Of a stretch of 12,394 nucleotides of DNA, positions 5,549-12,394 are shown one piece after another; positions within the stretch are counted from its first letter, which is position 1; each line of letters opens with the position of its first letter. The notes under the pieces were generated by a model. The model was not told the DNA's origin. It searched no databases and was given only the letters and a program-made list of their open reading frames with translations. This DNA is from CAYJLC01 sp964370735 (lineage in GTDB: Bacteria; Bacillota; Clostridia; Oscillospirales; Butyricicoccaceae), in the NCBI GenBank assembly GCA_964370735.1, contig CAYJLC010000056.1, forward strand, positions 1 through 12,394, written 5' to 3'. The translations under genes and the position numbers were made by a program.

Positions 5549-6613
5549 CTAAAACTTTCCTTTAAAATCGGTACTCTTCACATCGCCAAGCGGCAATTTA
5601 ACTGCCTTGCCTTCGAATGACGACTTGTATATCGCCAAAATCAGTTCCACAGCGCGTTTACCTGCATATGCGTCGATATATGGCGCTTTGTCATTATTGA
5701 TAGCGTCGATAAAATCTGCCCAGACAGAGGCATGTCCGTTACCATAGACATTTGAAGTCTCTTCCTCGAAGCCTGCTAAATTTTCAGTGCTATCAGCGAA
5801 ATCCCACACATCTATAGTATTAACGGATTTTCCACCGAGTTTCACAGTCCCTTTTTCGCCAAAAACATATAGAGTTTCTTCTAAATTTTTCGGATAAACA
5901 TTAGTTGTGCCTTCAATAATCCCTGTAGCACCATTTTTAAATTTAACAATGGCAGTCCCCAAGTCCTCGCACTCCAAATAATCGTGGAAAACTTGCTTTG
6001 TTACGCCATAAACTTCATCAATTTCATCACCCATAGTCCACCTTAAAAGGTCAATTCCATGAATGCATTGATTCATCAAAGCGCCACCGTCTTGCTCCCA
6101 CGTGCCTCTCCAAGGCGCTTGAGTATAGTAATCTTTATTCCTATTCCACCTAACATGAATAGTCGCATGAGAAAGCTTGCCAAAGTCACCGTTTTCAAGT
6201 GCTTTTCGCATAGTTTGCACGGATTTATTGAACCGATTTTGATGACAAGCACAGACTTTGACTTTTTTTTCTTCAGACAAAGCAATAATCTTATCACAAT
6301 CTTCAATGCTCATTGCCATTGGTTTTTCGATGATAACATGAATGCCATTTTCAATGCAGTATAGCGCAATTTCGGCGTGATTTCCGCTTTCCGTTGCAAT
6401 TGATGCAAAGTCTATTTTCTCATTCGCGAGCATTTCTTTGTAATCAGTATATCTCGCTATTGAACTATCATTTTGCAAATTATGCTTTGATAGCACACTT
6501 TCCATATTTTCGGGAACAATGTCACAGACCGCCACAATGCTTAGCTTGTTTTCGGTGGCTGCCTTTATGTGGTTGGTGGAAATGCGCCCACAACCGATTA
6601 ACGCGTAATTCAT
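5549..6613 (-). CDS. Gfo/Idh/MocA oxidoreductase, WlbA-like UDP-sugar 3-dehydrogenase
   Basis: NAD(P)-dependent dehydrogenase of 354 aa. The Rossmann start ALIGCGRISTNHI (4-16), the EKP signature with Lys97, QNRF (125-128), and GGALMNQCIHGIDLLRW (176-192, His185) are visible. The NQxIHxIDLL form, with the WRGTWEQDGG segment just before it, is what I know from WlbA/WbpB, which oxidize C3 of UDP-GlcNAc uronic acid so that an aminotransferase can act. The partner aminotransferase is in the same operon, which supports that role. The substrate could be UDP-GlcA instead, since the only 6-dehydrogenase here is ugd-like. The ATG at 6613 has AGGAG eight bases upstream; the gene follows the polymerase by 27 bases and abuts the flippase. 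It looks less AT-rich than its neighbours, a hint of separate origin. Confidence 0.85.
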   Translation of the reverse strand: MNYALIGCGRISTNHIKAATENKLSIVAVCDIVPENMESVLSKHNLQNDSSIARYTDYKEMLANEKIDFASIATESGNHAEIALYCIENGIHVIIEKPMAMSIEDCDKIIALSEEKKVKVCACHQNRFNKSVQTMRKALENGDFGKLSHATIHVRWNRNKDYYTQAPWRGTWEQDGGALMNQCIHGIDLLRWTMGDEIDEVYGVTKQVFHDYLECEDLGTAIVKFKNGATGIIEGTTNVYPKNLEETLYVFGEKGTVKLGGKSVNTIDVWDFADSTENLAGFEEETSNVYGNGHASVWADFIDAINNDKAPYIDAYAGKRAVELILAIYKSSFEGKAVKLPLGDVKSTDFKGKF

Positions 6614-6640
6614 TGACTTAACTCCTCGTAAAGATAATTA

Positions 6641-7927
6641 TTATTCATTAGTTTTAGACATATTTGCCATAATACCTAACCCAAAGAACAATGGGGCGCA
6701 CTGATACAGTGAACCACTAACCATAATGCTAACAATAAATATACTCATAAACATAAAAATATACATTAATTCCACTCGTTTTGTTGATATAATGATCCCC
6801 TTTATCAACTTATAAGCTATAAAAAGTATCATTATTCCACCTAAAATTAAACCAAAATCTGAAAGAATTTCAAGTGCTGCATTGTGTGGATAAAGTCCAT
6901 ATTTATATTGATATCCCATAGGACCAAGTCCGAAAGGAAAAGAATCCACTGCTTCTCTCACGGCCAATTGAAACAGTGTACCTCTATTTCGTACATCAGC
7001 CAACAGTTCTAATTCATTATTTAGATTATCTTGGTCTACGTAATTATCATCGTAATTTTGGTTGTTATGATCTGTTACTACGCTATCAGTTGTCTCATTT
7101 TCATTACTGTTTTCATTATCAGTAATAGCAAGATCGCTAGGCGCATCTACTAACTGTTCTATTTCAGATGAATCTAACATTTCTCCTGATGTAGTAGTAA
7201 CAAATCCATTCCCTGCGAATAAGTTCTCTATAAATATCATATTTCTTTGAGCAAATATACTATTGGGATTAATAATAGTAAATAATATCATAACTATAAC
7301 TGTACTTACAGATAATGCTAGCTTTTGTTTCCTAAATACTTTATGCGGAATTGCATAAAGTAGTAAACTGGCAATAAAAAAGAAAATCCCATACACTGGA
7401 CTCCTCGAACCATTTTGTAATATTATGAAATAGAAATATACTAGTATCAGTAGAAGTCTAACTACATTTGAATATTTAACCGGTATAAACCAATATAGCT
7501 TTTCTTTACGCTTCTTAATAAAATTAATGCTTAATCCTGCAATAGGAACAAAAAAATACATACCGACTGTTAAATAGTATATTGAACCTAAATTTCTATT
7601 TGTTCCTCCACTTTCAAAAAACAGTACGATGTAAGCCAATGTAGGTAAAATATAGAAAACAGAAATTTTTTCTAAGCAATCAATAAATTCATTACATTGA
7701 TTATATGCAACGAGTAGTAATCCAGAGCAATATGCCATGTTGGCAATTAACACCATGCTACAAGCATTAACAAAAAAATGAGTTTCATATGTTATGATAA
7801 TGTAAAGAAATATAATTAGTGTAATTATTGGGAAAATCAACAACTTAATTTTTTGCATCAAATCACTGGAATTACTTTTTATATATGTTAAATAATTAAT
7901 CGCAATAATTAAGCCAATTATCACCAT
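6641..7927 (-). CDS. Wzy-like O-antigen/capsule polymerase (main reading frame)
   Basis: A polytopic membrane protein (428 codons in this frame) of the Wzy/O-antigen ligase superfamily, which joins lipid-linked repeat units on the outer face of the membrane. Many hydrophobic helices are visible. So are LQNGSRSPVYG (about 170-180) and the family-type segment FPFGLGPMGY...YPHNAALEILSDFG (about 330-359), near the C-terminal helices. Residues about 249-312 form an acidic, Asn/Asp/Glu-rich stretch without hydrophobic segments, probably within the large external loop. The ATG at 7927 has no ribosome site. A strongly supported start lies in another frame at 8027 (next entry), so this frame appears to lack its first helix because of a one-base shift. 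It may be a broken gene or a sequence error. Confidence 0.8.
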   Translation of the reverse strand: MVIIGLIIAINYLTYIKSNSSDLMQKIKLLIFPIITLIIFLYIIITYETHFFVNACSMVLIANMAYCSGLLLVAYNQCNEFIDCLEKISVFYILPTLAYIVLFFESGGTNRNLGSIYYLTVGMYFFVPIAGLSINFIKKRKEKLYWFIPVKYSNVVRLLLILVYFYFIILQNGSRSPVYGIFFFIASLLLYAIPHKVFRKQKLALSVSTVIVMILFTIINPNSIFAQRNMIFIENLFAGNGFVTTTSGEMLDSSEIEQLVDAPSDLAITDNENSNENETTDSVVTDHNNQNYDDNYVDQDNLNNELELLADVRNRGTLFQLAVREAVDSFPFGLGPMGYQYKYGLYPHNAALEILSDFGLILGGIMILFIAYKLIKGIIISTKRVELMYIFMFMSIFIVSIMVSGSLYQCAPLFFGLGIMANMSKTNE

Positions 7928-8027
7928 GACAACTATATAAACAATGTTCCTGATATGAAACTATCCCCATACACGCAAAAGTTAAAACTGCGGTTAATGG
8001 GTTGAGTTTTTTTAATAGTAAAGCCAT
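7896..8027 (-). pseudogene. 5' piece of the Wzy-like gene, out of frame with the rest
   Basis: An ATG at 8027 follows AGAGGAG (8036-8042) with an eight-base spacer, the normal operon-style start. It encodes MALLLKKLNPLTAVLTFACMGIVSYQ, a positively charged start and a first membrane helix, then loses hydrophobic character and stops at 7896. The frame of the main polymerase gene is open from 7960 onward. Removing one base of the CC pair at 7949-7950 joins SYQ to NIVYIVVMVIIGLII, giving a continuous two-helix start. This makes a one-base frameshift in one gene much more likely than two genes. Confidence 0.75.
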
Positions 8028-8104
8028 ATAATAAGCTCCTCTTTTCACACATTTGTAGCTATAAAAAGTTACAAAGCGAAATTTTCGTCATTTCTTTTGA
8101 AAAA

Positions 8105-8809
8105 CTATAACATATTATTTTTAGCATTACCTATAGCAAACAAGTTTTTATAAGCGCTATAATTTAATAGCATTTCTCTTTCAGTATCTATAGGCATCCT
8201 TCTTGTAGCGGGCATTTCTTCTGCATGACACGTTAATATAGCATCATTATTCAAAAAATGTTCAAAATTCAACATTATATTGAGTTCATTTTCATAGTGG
8301 CGTTTAGCAAATTCTTCTATTGTATCACTATAATATATTGGTGTATTTTTTATTAGTATTACTTTACCTTTATCAGTTTCTTCATCAATAAAGTGTAAAG
8401 CGTTTCCCATTGGTCGATTATAATAAACACTCCATTTAAACGCATCAAGCCCTCTTGAAGTAGGAATAATTCCTGGATGTGAGTTTAATATTTTTTTCCC
8501 TTGTACGCATTCAGGGCTTAATATTCCTGCACCTAAAATAATATACATATCACAGCTATTATCAATGTGGATGTCTGACTCAACTTCAGTTAATGTCAAA
8601 TCATACAATTTGCACAAATCGGTAATATGAGGGCCGACAAATTGAAAAGGTCGATGTTCAAAAAGCACTTTGCGTTGCTGCCTATGAACAAAAGGTAATG
8701 CATAAACTTCTATGTTATGTCTATCAAAAACTCCGTTTATACTAAATCCTCGGATTATTTGTTCAGTTTTTAAGTGCTGTGAATTATAAGTTATCAAGCC
8801 TAGCTTCAT
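8105..8809 (-). CDS. Sugar N-formyltransferase-like protein
   Basis: A Formyl_trans_N fold protein of 234 aa, expected to move the formyl group of N10-formyltetrahydrofolate to an amine. The catalytic triad is clear: Asn109 and His111 in ILNSHPGIIP, and Asp146 in DEETDKG. The spacing (37 residues from Asn to Asp) is close to that of GART and the sugar formyltransferases. SRGLDAFKWSVYYNRPMGNALHF between them is the usual core. Placed directly after the 3-aminotransferase gene, it probably formylates the new amino group of a nucleotide sugar, as QdtF, FdtF, VioF or WlaRD do for other sugars. The N-terminal 80 residues are less familiar, and a role on another amine cannot be excluded. The ATG at 8809 has AAAGGA upstream. 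A gap of about 90 bases separates it from the aminotransferase. Confidence 0.82.
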   Translation of the reverse strand: MKLGLITYNSQHLKTEQIIRGFSINGVFDRHNIEVYALPFVHRQQRKVLFEHRPFQFVGPHITDLCKLYDLTLTEVESDIHIDNSCDMYIILGAGILSPECVQGKKILNSHPGIIPTSRGLDAFKWSVYYNRPMGNALHFIDEETDKGKVILIKNTPIYYSDTIEEFAKRHYENELNIMLNFEHFLNNDAILTCHAEEMPATRRMPIDTEREMLLNYSAYKNLFAIGNAKNNML

Positions 8810-8900
8810 AAGTTATCAATCCTTTCTACTTTTGTTGTTAACGTTCGTTAATTTCTCAAAAAATCATCTATTTAATTTATTTATATTATTACAAATATTA

Positions 8901-10025
8901 TCACACCGCCTCCAAAACTGTTTTAATTATTAAATCTTGTTCATCACCAGTTAAGTACGGATGCATCGGTATGCTAAATGTTGTTTTACAATAATTTTCA
9001 GTTACAGAAAAATCTTCTGTAATATAGGGGTTGCCAGCATACACTTTTAATAAATGCTGTGGAGTAGGATAATATATCATGTTTGGGATATTGTTATTAT
9101 TTAAATGTTCAATAATTCTATTTCGTTCATCATTATTTTTTGCTAACAACGCATATTGCGCATAATTTGATATACAGTTTTCTTGCACAAAAGGAGTAAC
9201 AAAAACATTTTTAAATGCTTGGTTATATTTATTCGCAATCTTTTGTCTGTTTTGAATTTCATATGTTTTTAATGCATTAAACTTTACTTTAAGTACAGCA
9301 GCTTGAATTGTGTCCAGTCTGGAATTAACTCCAATGCGGATATTGTCGTATTTTGATGAACCTTTTCCATGCACGCGAATAGATCTAAAAACATCTGCGA
9401 ATTCGTCGTTATTTGTAAATATAGCGCCTCCGTCTCCATAGCAGCCCAAGGGCTTTGCTGGGAAAAATGATGTGGTAGAAATATCGCCTATCGAGCAACA
9501 TTTTTTACCTTTATATTCTGCGCCAAATGATTGTGCACCATCTTCAATCAGTAGTAAATTGTACTTATTACAGATAGTTTTTAAACTATCATAATCACTT
9601 GGATTTCCTAAAAAGTCCACTGCTACAACTGCTCTTGGGGTATGAACACCAGCTTTAATAACATTATTGATTTGTCTTTCCAATGATTCTACGCTAATAT
9701 TATATGTTTTACTGTCTATATCACAAAACACAGGAGTAGCCCCTAACATACAAGCAGGTTCAACGCTAGCGATGAACGTTAAATCTGGGCAAAAAACTGC
9801 ATCGCCATGACCTATTCCGTATGCCATATATATAAATTGAAGCGCATCTGTACCATTAGCGCAGGAAACACAATGTTTTACCCCTAAATACGCTGCCAAT
9901 TCATTTTCAAGTTCAGCTACTTCTTCTCCCATAATAAAGGCAGCTCTGTTTAATACTTTTTGGATTCCCTCGTCTATGTCCTTTTTTAAATATTCATACT
10001 GTGCCTGTAAATCTATAAGTTGCAT
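8901..10025 (-). CDS. WbpE/WlbE-like PLP sugar aminotransferase (DegT/DnrJ/EryC1/StrS)
   Basis: PLP enzyme of 374 aa that aminates a keto group on a nucleotide sugar. Visible signatures are MQLIDLQAQY at the start, CANGTDAL (55-62), EDGAQSFGA (161-169), and the PLP lysine Lys191 in SFFPAKPLGCYGDGGA, followed by RIGVNSRLDTIQAA. The C-terminal YPTPQH and IPMHPYL segments also match. The overall pattern is very close to what I remember of WbpE/WlbE, which make UDP-GlcNAc(3NH2)A from the 3-keto uronate. A WlbA-like oxidase in the same operon supports this activity. I use the ATG at 10025, which has AGAGGAA upstream. A GTG at 10043 in the same frame lies before that site. It follows ugd by 20 bases. 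Confidence 0.9.
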   Translation of the reverse strand: MQLIDLQAQYEYLKKDIDEGIQKVLNRAAFIMGEEVAELENELAAYLGVKHCVSCANGTDALQFIYMAYGIGHGDAVFCPDLTFIASVEPACMLGATPVFCDIDSKTYNISVESLERQINNVIKAGVHTPRAVVAVDFLGNPSDYDSLKTICNKYNLLLIEDGAQSFGAEYKGKKCCSIGDISTTSFFPAKPLGCYGDGGAIFTNNDEFADVFRSIRVHGKGSSKYDNIRIGVNSRLDTIQAAVLKVKFNALKTYEIQNRQKIANKYNQAFKNVFVTPFVQENCISNYAQYALLAKNNDERNRIIEHLNNNNIPNMIYYPTPQHLLKVYAGNPYITEDFSVTENYCKTTFSIPMHPYLTGDEQDLIIKTVLEAV

Positions 10026-10045
10026 TTTATATGTTCCTCTCACTT

Positions 10046-11212
10046 TTAATCTCGTGAAAACAAATCTCTTGTATACACTTTATCACTTACGCTATATAGT
10101 TCATCAGATAATCTATTAGCTACTATTACATCACTGATTTGACTGAATTTTTCAAAATCTGTAATTACTTCGCACCCTAGGAAGCACTCTTCCTTTAAAC
10201 CAGGTTCAAAAATTACGGTTTTCACATTTTTATCTACTAATCTTTTGATGATATCAATTATTGACGACTCTCTAAAATTATCGGTTTCTACTTTAGCGAT
10301 TAATCTATAAATACCAACAATATTAGGCTTTTTATTTATTATTTGTGTGGCAATATGATCTTTACGAGTTTCGTTCGCTTTAACTATGGAATGAATAATA
10401 TTATTTGGTATCCCTTCAAAATTATGGGCTAATTGCTTTGAATCTTTAGGTAAGCAATATCCACCATATCCAAACGAAGGGTTATTATATCTATGCACAA
10501 TTCTTTGGTCAGAGCAAACTGCTTCAATTATTTCATGTGCATTTAATCCATTTAATTCAGCATAAGTATCGAGCTCATTAAAAAAAGAAACTCGCATTGC
10601 TAGATAAGTATTAGCAAAAAGTTTGGTAGATTCCGCTTCTACCATACCCGTAAAAATAGTAGGTGTATTTTCATCTAATGCAGCTTCTGCTAATAATTTC
10701 GCAAATGCTTTGGCTTCTGATGAGTGAGAACCCACTACTATTCTTGAAGGGTGTAGATTATCAAATAAGGCTTTTCCTTCCCTCAGGAATTCCGGAGAGA
10801 AAAATATTTTATCTGTAGCAAAGCGTTCTCTAGCTTTTTGAGTGTAACCTATTGGAATTGTCGATTTTATAACAATATTTGCATTTGGATTTATACCTAT
10901 AATGTCATTTATTGTTGAGTCAATAGAATTAGTATTTAACTCTTTTGTTTCGTCATCGTAATTTGTGGGGGTTGCTATCACTATATATTCTGAGTCTTTA
11001 TACTGAGATTTTCCGTCCAATAAAGCCTCTAAGTCAAGCTTTTTATTGGCTAAATAGTCTTCAATATAATCATCGGCAAAAGGTGCAATTTTACTGTTGA
11101 TTTTGTCCACTTTACTTTGAACTATATCAACAATTTTTACGGTATTATTTTGCGCTAATAATATCGCTACGGATAAACCTACATATCCTGCGCCTACTAC
11201 TGTTATTTTCAT
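10046..11212 (-). CDS. ugd: UDP-glucose 6-dehydrogenase
   Basis: NAD-dependent enzyme of 388 aa, the usual length of the short bacterial Ugd/HasB type, making UDP-glucuronate from UDP-glucose in the cytoplasm. It has the Rossmann start VVGAGYVGLS (5-14), FFSPEFLREGKA (137-148), Lys197 and Asn201 in STKLFANTYLAM, and the catalytic Cys253 in GGYCLPKDS with Asp257. The distances between these residues equal those in streptococcal UDP-glucose dehydrogenase. This pattern fits UDP-glucose better than UDP-GlcNAc (WbpA type). I start at the ATG at 11212, with AGGAG at 11224-11228; an upstream in-frame start at 11245 is less likely. It is the first gene of the six-gene minus-strand cluster and is divergent from the adjacent IS110, which separates it from whatever lay upstream. 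Confidence 0.93.
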   Translation of the reverse strand: MKITVVGAGYVGLSVAILLAQNNTVKIVDIVQSKVDKINSKIAPFADDYIEDYLANKKLDLEALLDGKSQYKDSEYIVIATPTNYDDETKELNTNSIDSTINDIIGINPNANIVIKSTIPIGYTQKARERFATDKIFFSPEFLREGKALFDNLHPSRIVVGSHSSEAKAFAKLLAEAALDENTPTIFTGMVEAESTKLFANTYLAMRVSFFNELDTYAELNGLNAHEIIEAVCSDQRIVHRYNNPSFGYGGYCLPKDSKQLAHNFEGIPNNIIHSIVKANETRKDHIATQIINKKPNIVGIYRLIAKVETDNFRESSIIDIIKRLVDKNVKTVIFEPGLKEECFLGCEVITDFEKFSQISDVIVANRLSDELYSVSDKVYTRDLFSRD

Positions 11213-11232
11213 ATTTATGACCACTCCTTTCT

Positions 11233-11272
11233 GCGAAAGGCACAAAACTGCATGAAAAAGTAGTGCCTACGC
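11233..11272 (-). promoter_or_regulatory. Stem-loop in the ugd leader
   Basis: GGCAC (11239-11243) pairs with GTGCC (11263-11267), and the outer GCG (11233-11235) pairs with CGC (11270-11272) across a small internal loop. The stem ends a few bases before the AGGAG of ugd, so if transcribed it could affect initiation. I find no convincing minus-strand promoter between it and the IS110. Confidence 0.3.
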
Positions 11273-11334
11273 TATAAAAATAAGTTTCTAACATCTGTTA
11301 AAATAGAGATGTAAAGACTAGTAAACTACAGAGC

Positions 11335-11490
11335 ACGTGGAGGTGAGTGGGACAATCTTTTGATTGACCGTATATTTATGTGTGCCGACTGTTCTTTAAA
11401 GCACAAATAATTAGGTGAAAGAACCTGTAAACTTATCTTTGGATCGACAATACTCGTTTATCAATGAGCAGTCAGTCAAGGCTTGTTTTT
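11335..11490 (+). ncRNA. Candidate IS110 bridge RNA
   Basis: In IS110-group elements the noncoding region before the transposase encodes a structured guide RNA (bridge RNA) with separate target- and donor-binding loops. Here the region shows CAATC-TTTT-GATTG (11353-11366) as a 5' stem-loop. GTTCTTT (11391-11397) pairs with AAAGAAC (11418-11424) around a 20-base loop. CTCGTT/AATGAG (11453-11468) forms a third hairpin. GACTG (11387-11391) and CAGTC (11469-11473) could close the last two. These stems were found by eye; GACTG and GTTCTTT share one base, so not all can form fully at once. Ends of the RNA are approximate. Confidence 0.55.
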
Positions 11491-11520
11491 TACAAATATT
11501 TTAACAGGAGTTGATTTTTA

Positions 11521-12394
11521 TTGCTTAAAATTGTTTACCCTATTTGCTGTAGAATTGATGTCCACAAAAATTTTGTTGTCGCTTGTATCGCAAGTACAAA
11601 TGACAAAGGTGTTACCACCTACAAAAGCCACCGTTTTTCCACTTACACTAACGATCTAAAGTTTCTTTTGAAATGGCTTTTAGAGAATAATTGCTTTGAT
11701 GTTTGCATGGAATCTACAGGTAAGTATTGGATACCTGTGTACAACATCTTAGAAAATAACATCAAAATTGTCCTTGCTCACCCCAAATATGTTAAATCTA
11801 TCAGAGGTAAGAAAACTGACAAAAAAGATGCTCGTTGGATTGCTGATATTTTCAAACACGATTTAGTCAGTGGTAGCTTTATCCCACCTTTTGCAATTAG
11901 GCAACTTCGCGACCTTGTTCGTTATGGTGTCAAACTCACGAGCTTTATGACAGGTGAAAAAAATCGTGCCCAAAACTGTTTAACGGTTTCTAATATTAAA
12001 TTAGATGACGTGTTTTCTGATGTTTTCGGTAAAGCAAGCACCAATATTCTAAATCATATGCTTTCTAACCCCACCGAAAAAATCTCCGACATTTCACAGT
12101 TTAGAACTCGAGGTATGAAATCTTCTAATGAACAAATTCTTACTGCTATTGATGGTGATATATGCTCCGAACAAGCCGAAAAACTTAAAATTATCCGTTC
12201 TCATATGGATAACTTAGAACTTTGTAAACTCAACTTGCATTCTCAAATTTTATCTATAGCCGAGGATTACTTAGACCAAATAAATCTTGTTTGTACGGTT
12301 CCGGGTATCAAAGCCATTTCAGCAATCTCTATCATTGCCGAAATCGGTGTTGATATGTCCGTGTTTCAAACTTCCAAACATCTTTGCTCTTGGG
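11521..12394 (+). CDS. IS110-family transposase (3' end outside the window)
   Basis: The DEDD (RuvC-like) recombinase domain is complete in its acidic residues: Asp13 in RIDVHKNF, Glu64 in CMESTGKYW, and Asp100 and Asp103 in TDKKDARWIA. The second domain (transposase IS116/IS110/IS902, Tnp_20) begins at VCTVPGIKAISAISIIAEIG near residue 260 and is cut by the window edge before the catalytic serine region. 291 codons are present and the frame is open to the edge. An in-frame TGA at 11512 forces a start after it. TTG at 11521, with AGGAG at 11506-11510, is the first usable codon and gives MLKIVYPICC, the start I remember for close relatives in Clostridia. Arg11 stands where relatives often have Gly. 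The enzyme recombines DNA using the adjacent guide RNA. Confidence 0.93.
   Translation, partial: MLKIVYPICCRIDVHKNFVVACIASTNDKGVTTYKSHRFSTYTNDLKFLLKWLLENNCFDVCMESTGKYWIPVYNILENNIKIVLAHPKYVKSIRGKKTDKKDARWIADIFKHDLVSGSFIPPFAIRQLRDLVRYGVKLTSFMTGEKNRAQNCLTVSNIKLDDVFSDVFGKASTNILNHMLSNPTEKISDISQFRTRGMKSSNEQILTAIDGDICSEQAEKLKIIRSHMDNLELCKLNLHSQILSIAEDYLDQINLVCTVPGIKAISAISIIAEIGVDMSVFQTSKHLCSW

Larger units (their letters stand above)
11290..12394 (+). mobile_element. IS110-family insertion sequence, left part (right end outside the window)
   Basis: The element contains an IS110 transposase and a roughly 200-base noncoding left end with hairpins, as expected for the IS110 subgroup. IS110 elements lack long terminal inverted repeats, so the left boundary cannot be fixed from sequence; 11290 is only a guess, placed before the ACATCT/AGATGT dyad. 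It is inserted head-to-head with ugd at the start of the polysaccharide operon. Confidence 0.7.

Noticed and set aside
6059..6364. Open frames of 76 to 101 codons inside the WlbA-like gene (both strands)
   Set aside because: They lie wholly within a well-supported coding region, lack ribosome sites and look like no protein family.
8043..8104. Possible terminator TTTGTAGCT/AGTTACAAA between formyltransferase and polymerase genes
   Set aside because: The stem is AT-rich with a wobble pair and no clean T run; internal termination of the operon is not supported.
11281..11330. Minus-strand promoter for ugd (TTTACA with a possible -10 near 11286)
   Set aside because: The -10 candidates at a 17-base spacing (GTTAGA, TTTATA) match the consensus poorly, and the site probably lies inside the IS110 left end.

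Overview
The window looks like chromosomal accessory DNA from a low-GC, Gram-positive anaerobe, most likely a gut Clostridia (Lachnospiraceae/Oscillospiraceae type). Reasons: AT-rich coding, strong AGGAGG-type ribosome sites with some TTG starts, consensus sigma-A promoters, and mobile genes (serine recombinase, MobP relaxase with MobC, an IS110 whose transposase begins MLKIVYPICC) of a kind common there. The taxon is inferred from style and recalled families, not from a marker gene.

Region 1 (1 to about 2800) is one side of an integrative mobilizable element, all on the minus strand. In transcription order it has a palindrome-rich oriT-like region (2104-2300), mobC (1757-2080), a relaxase (634-1785), a 62-residue protein (366-554) and an intrinsic terminator (335-364). 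A serine recombinase with its own near-consensus promoter then runs off the left edge. Upstream of oriT lie two 48-bp direct repeats and four long perfect palindromes (2540-2780). Two of these palindromes have the same outer arms but different, self-complementary cores.

Region 2 (about 2800-4042) holds a sigma-A promoter, a roughly 165-base stretch of five or six consecutive stem-loops, one plus-strand DUF1349 gene (3126-3716) and a 326-base gene-free stretch.

Region 3 (4043-11212) is a six-gene minus-strand surface-polysaccharide cluster. In transcription order: UDP-glucose 6-dehydrogenase (ugd), a WbpE/WlbE-like PLP aminotransferase, a sugar N-formyltransferase-like protein, a Wzy-like polymerase, a WlbA-like NAD-dependent 3-dehydrogenase, and a MurJ/MviN-family flippase. 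Together they can be read as a route from UDP-glucose to UDP-glucuronate, then C3 oxidation, C3 amination and N-formylation, followed by polymerization and export. A formyltransferase sits where the Wlb pathway has an acetyltransferase. No glycosyltransferase is present. The polymerase reading frame is broken near 7950, just after a well-supported start at 8027.

Region 4 (about 11290-12394) is the left part of an IS110-family insertion sequence, divergent from ugd. Its transposase is cut by the right edge. The roughly 200 bases before the transposase fold into nested hairpins and are the expected place for an IS110 bridge RNA.
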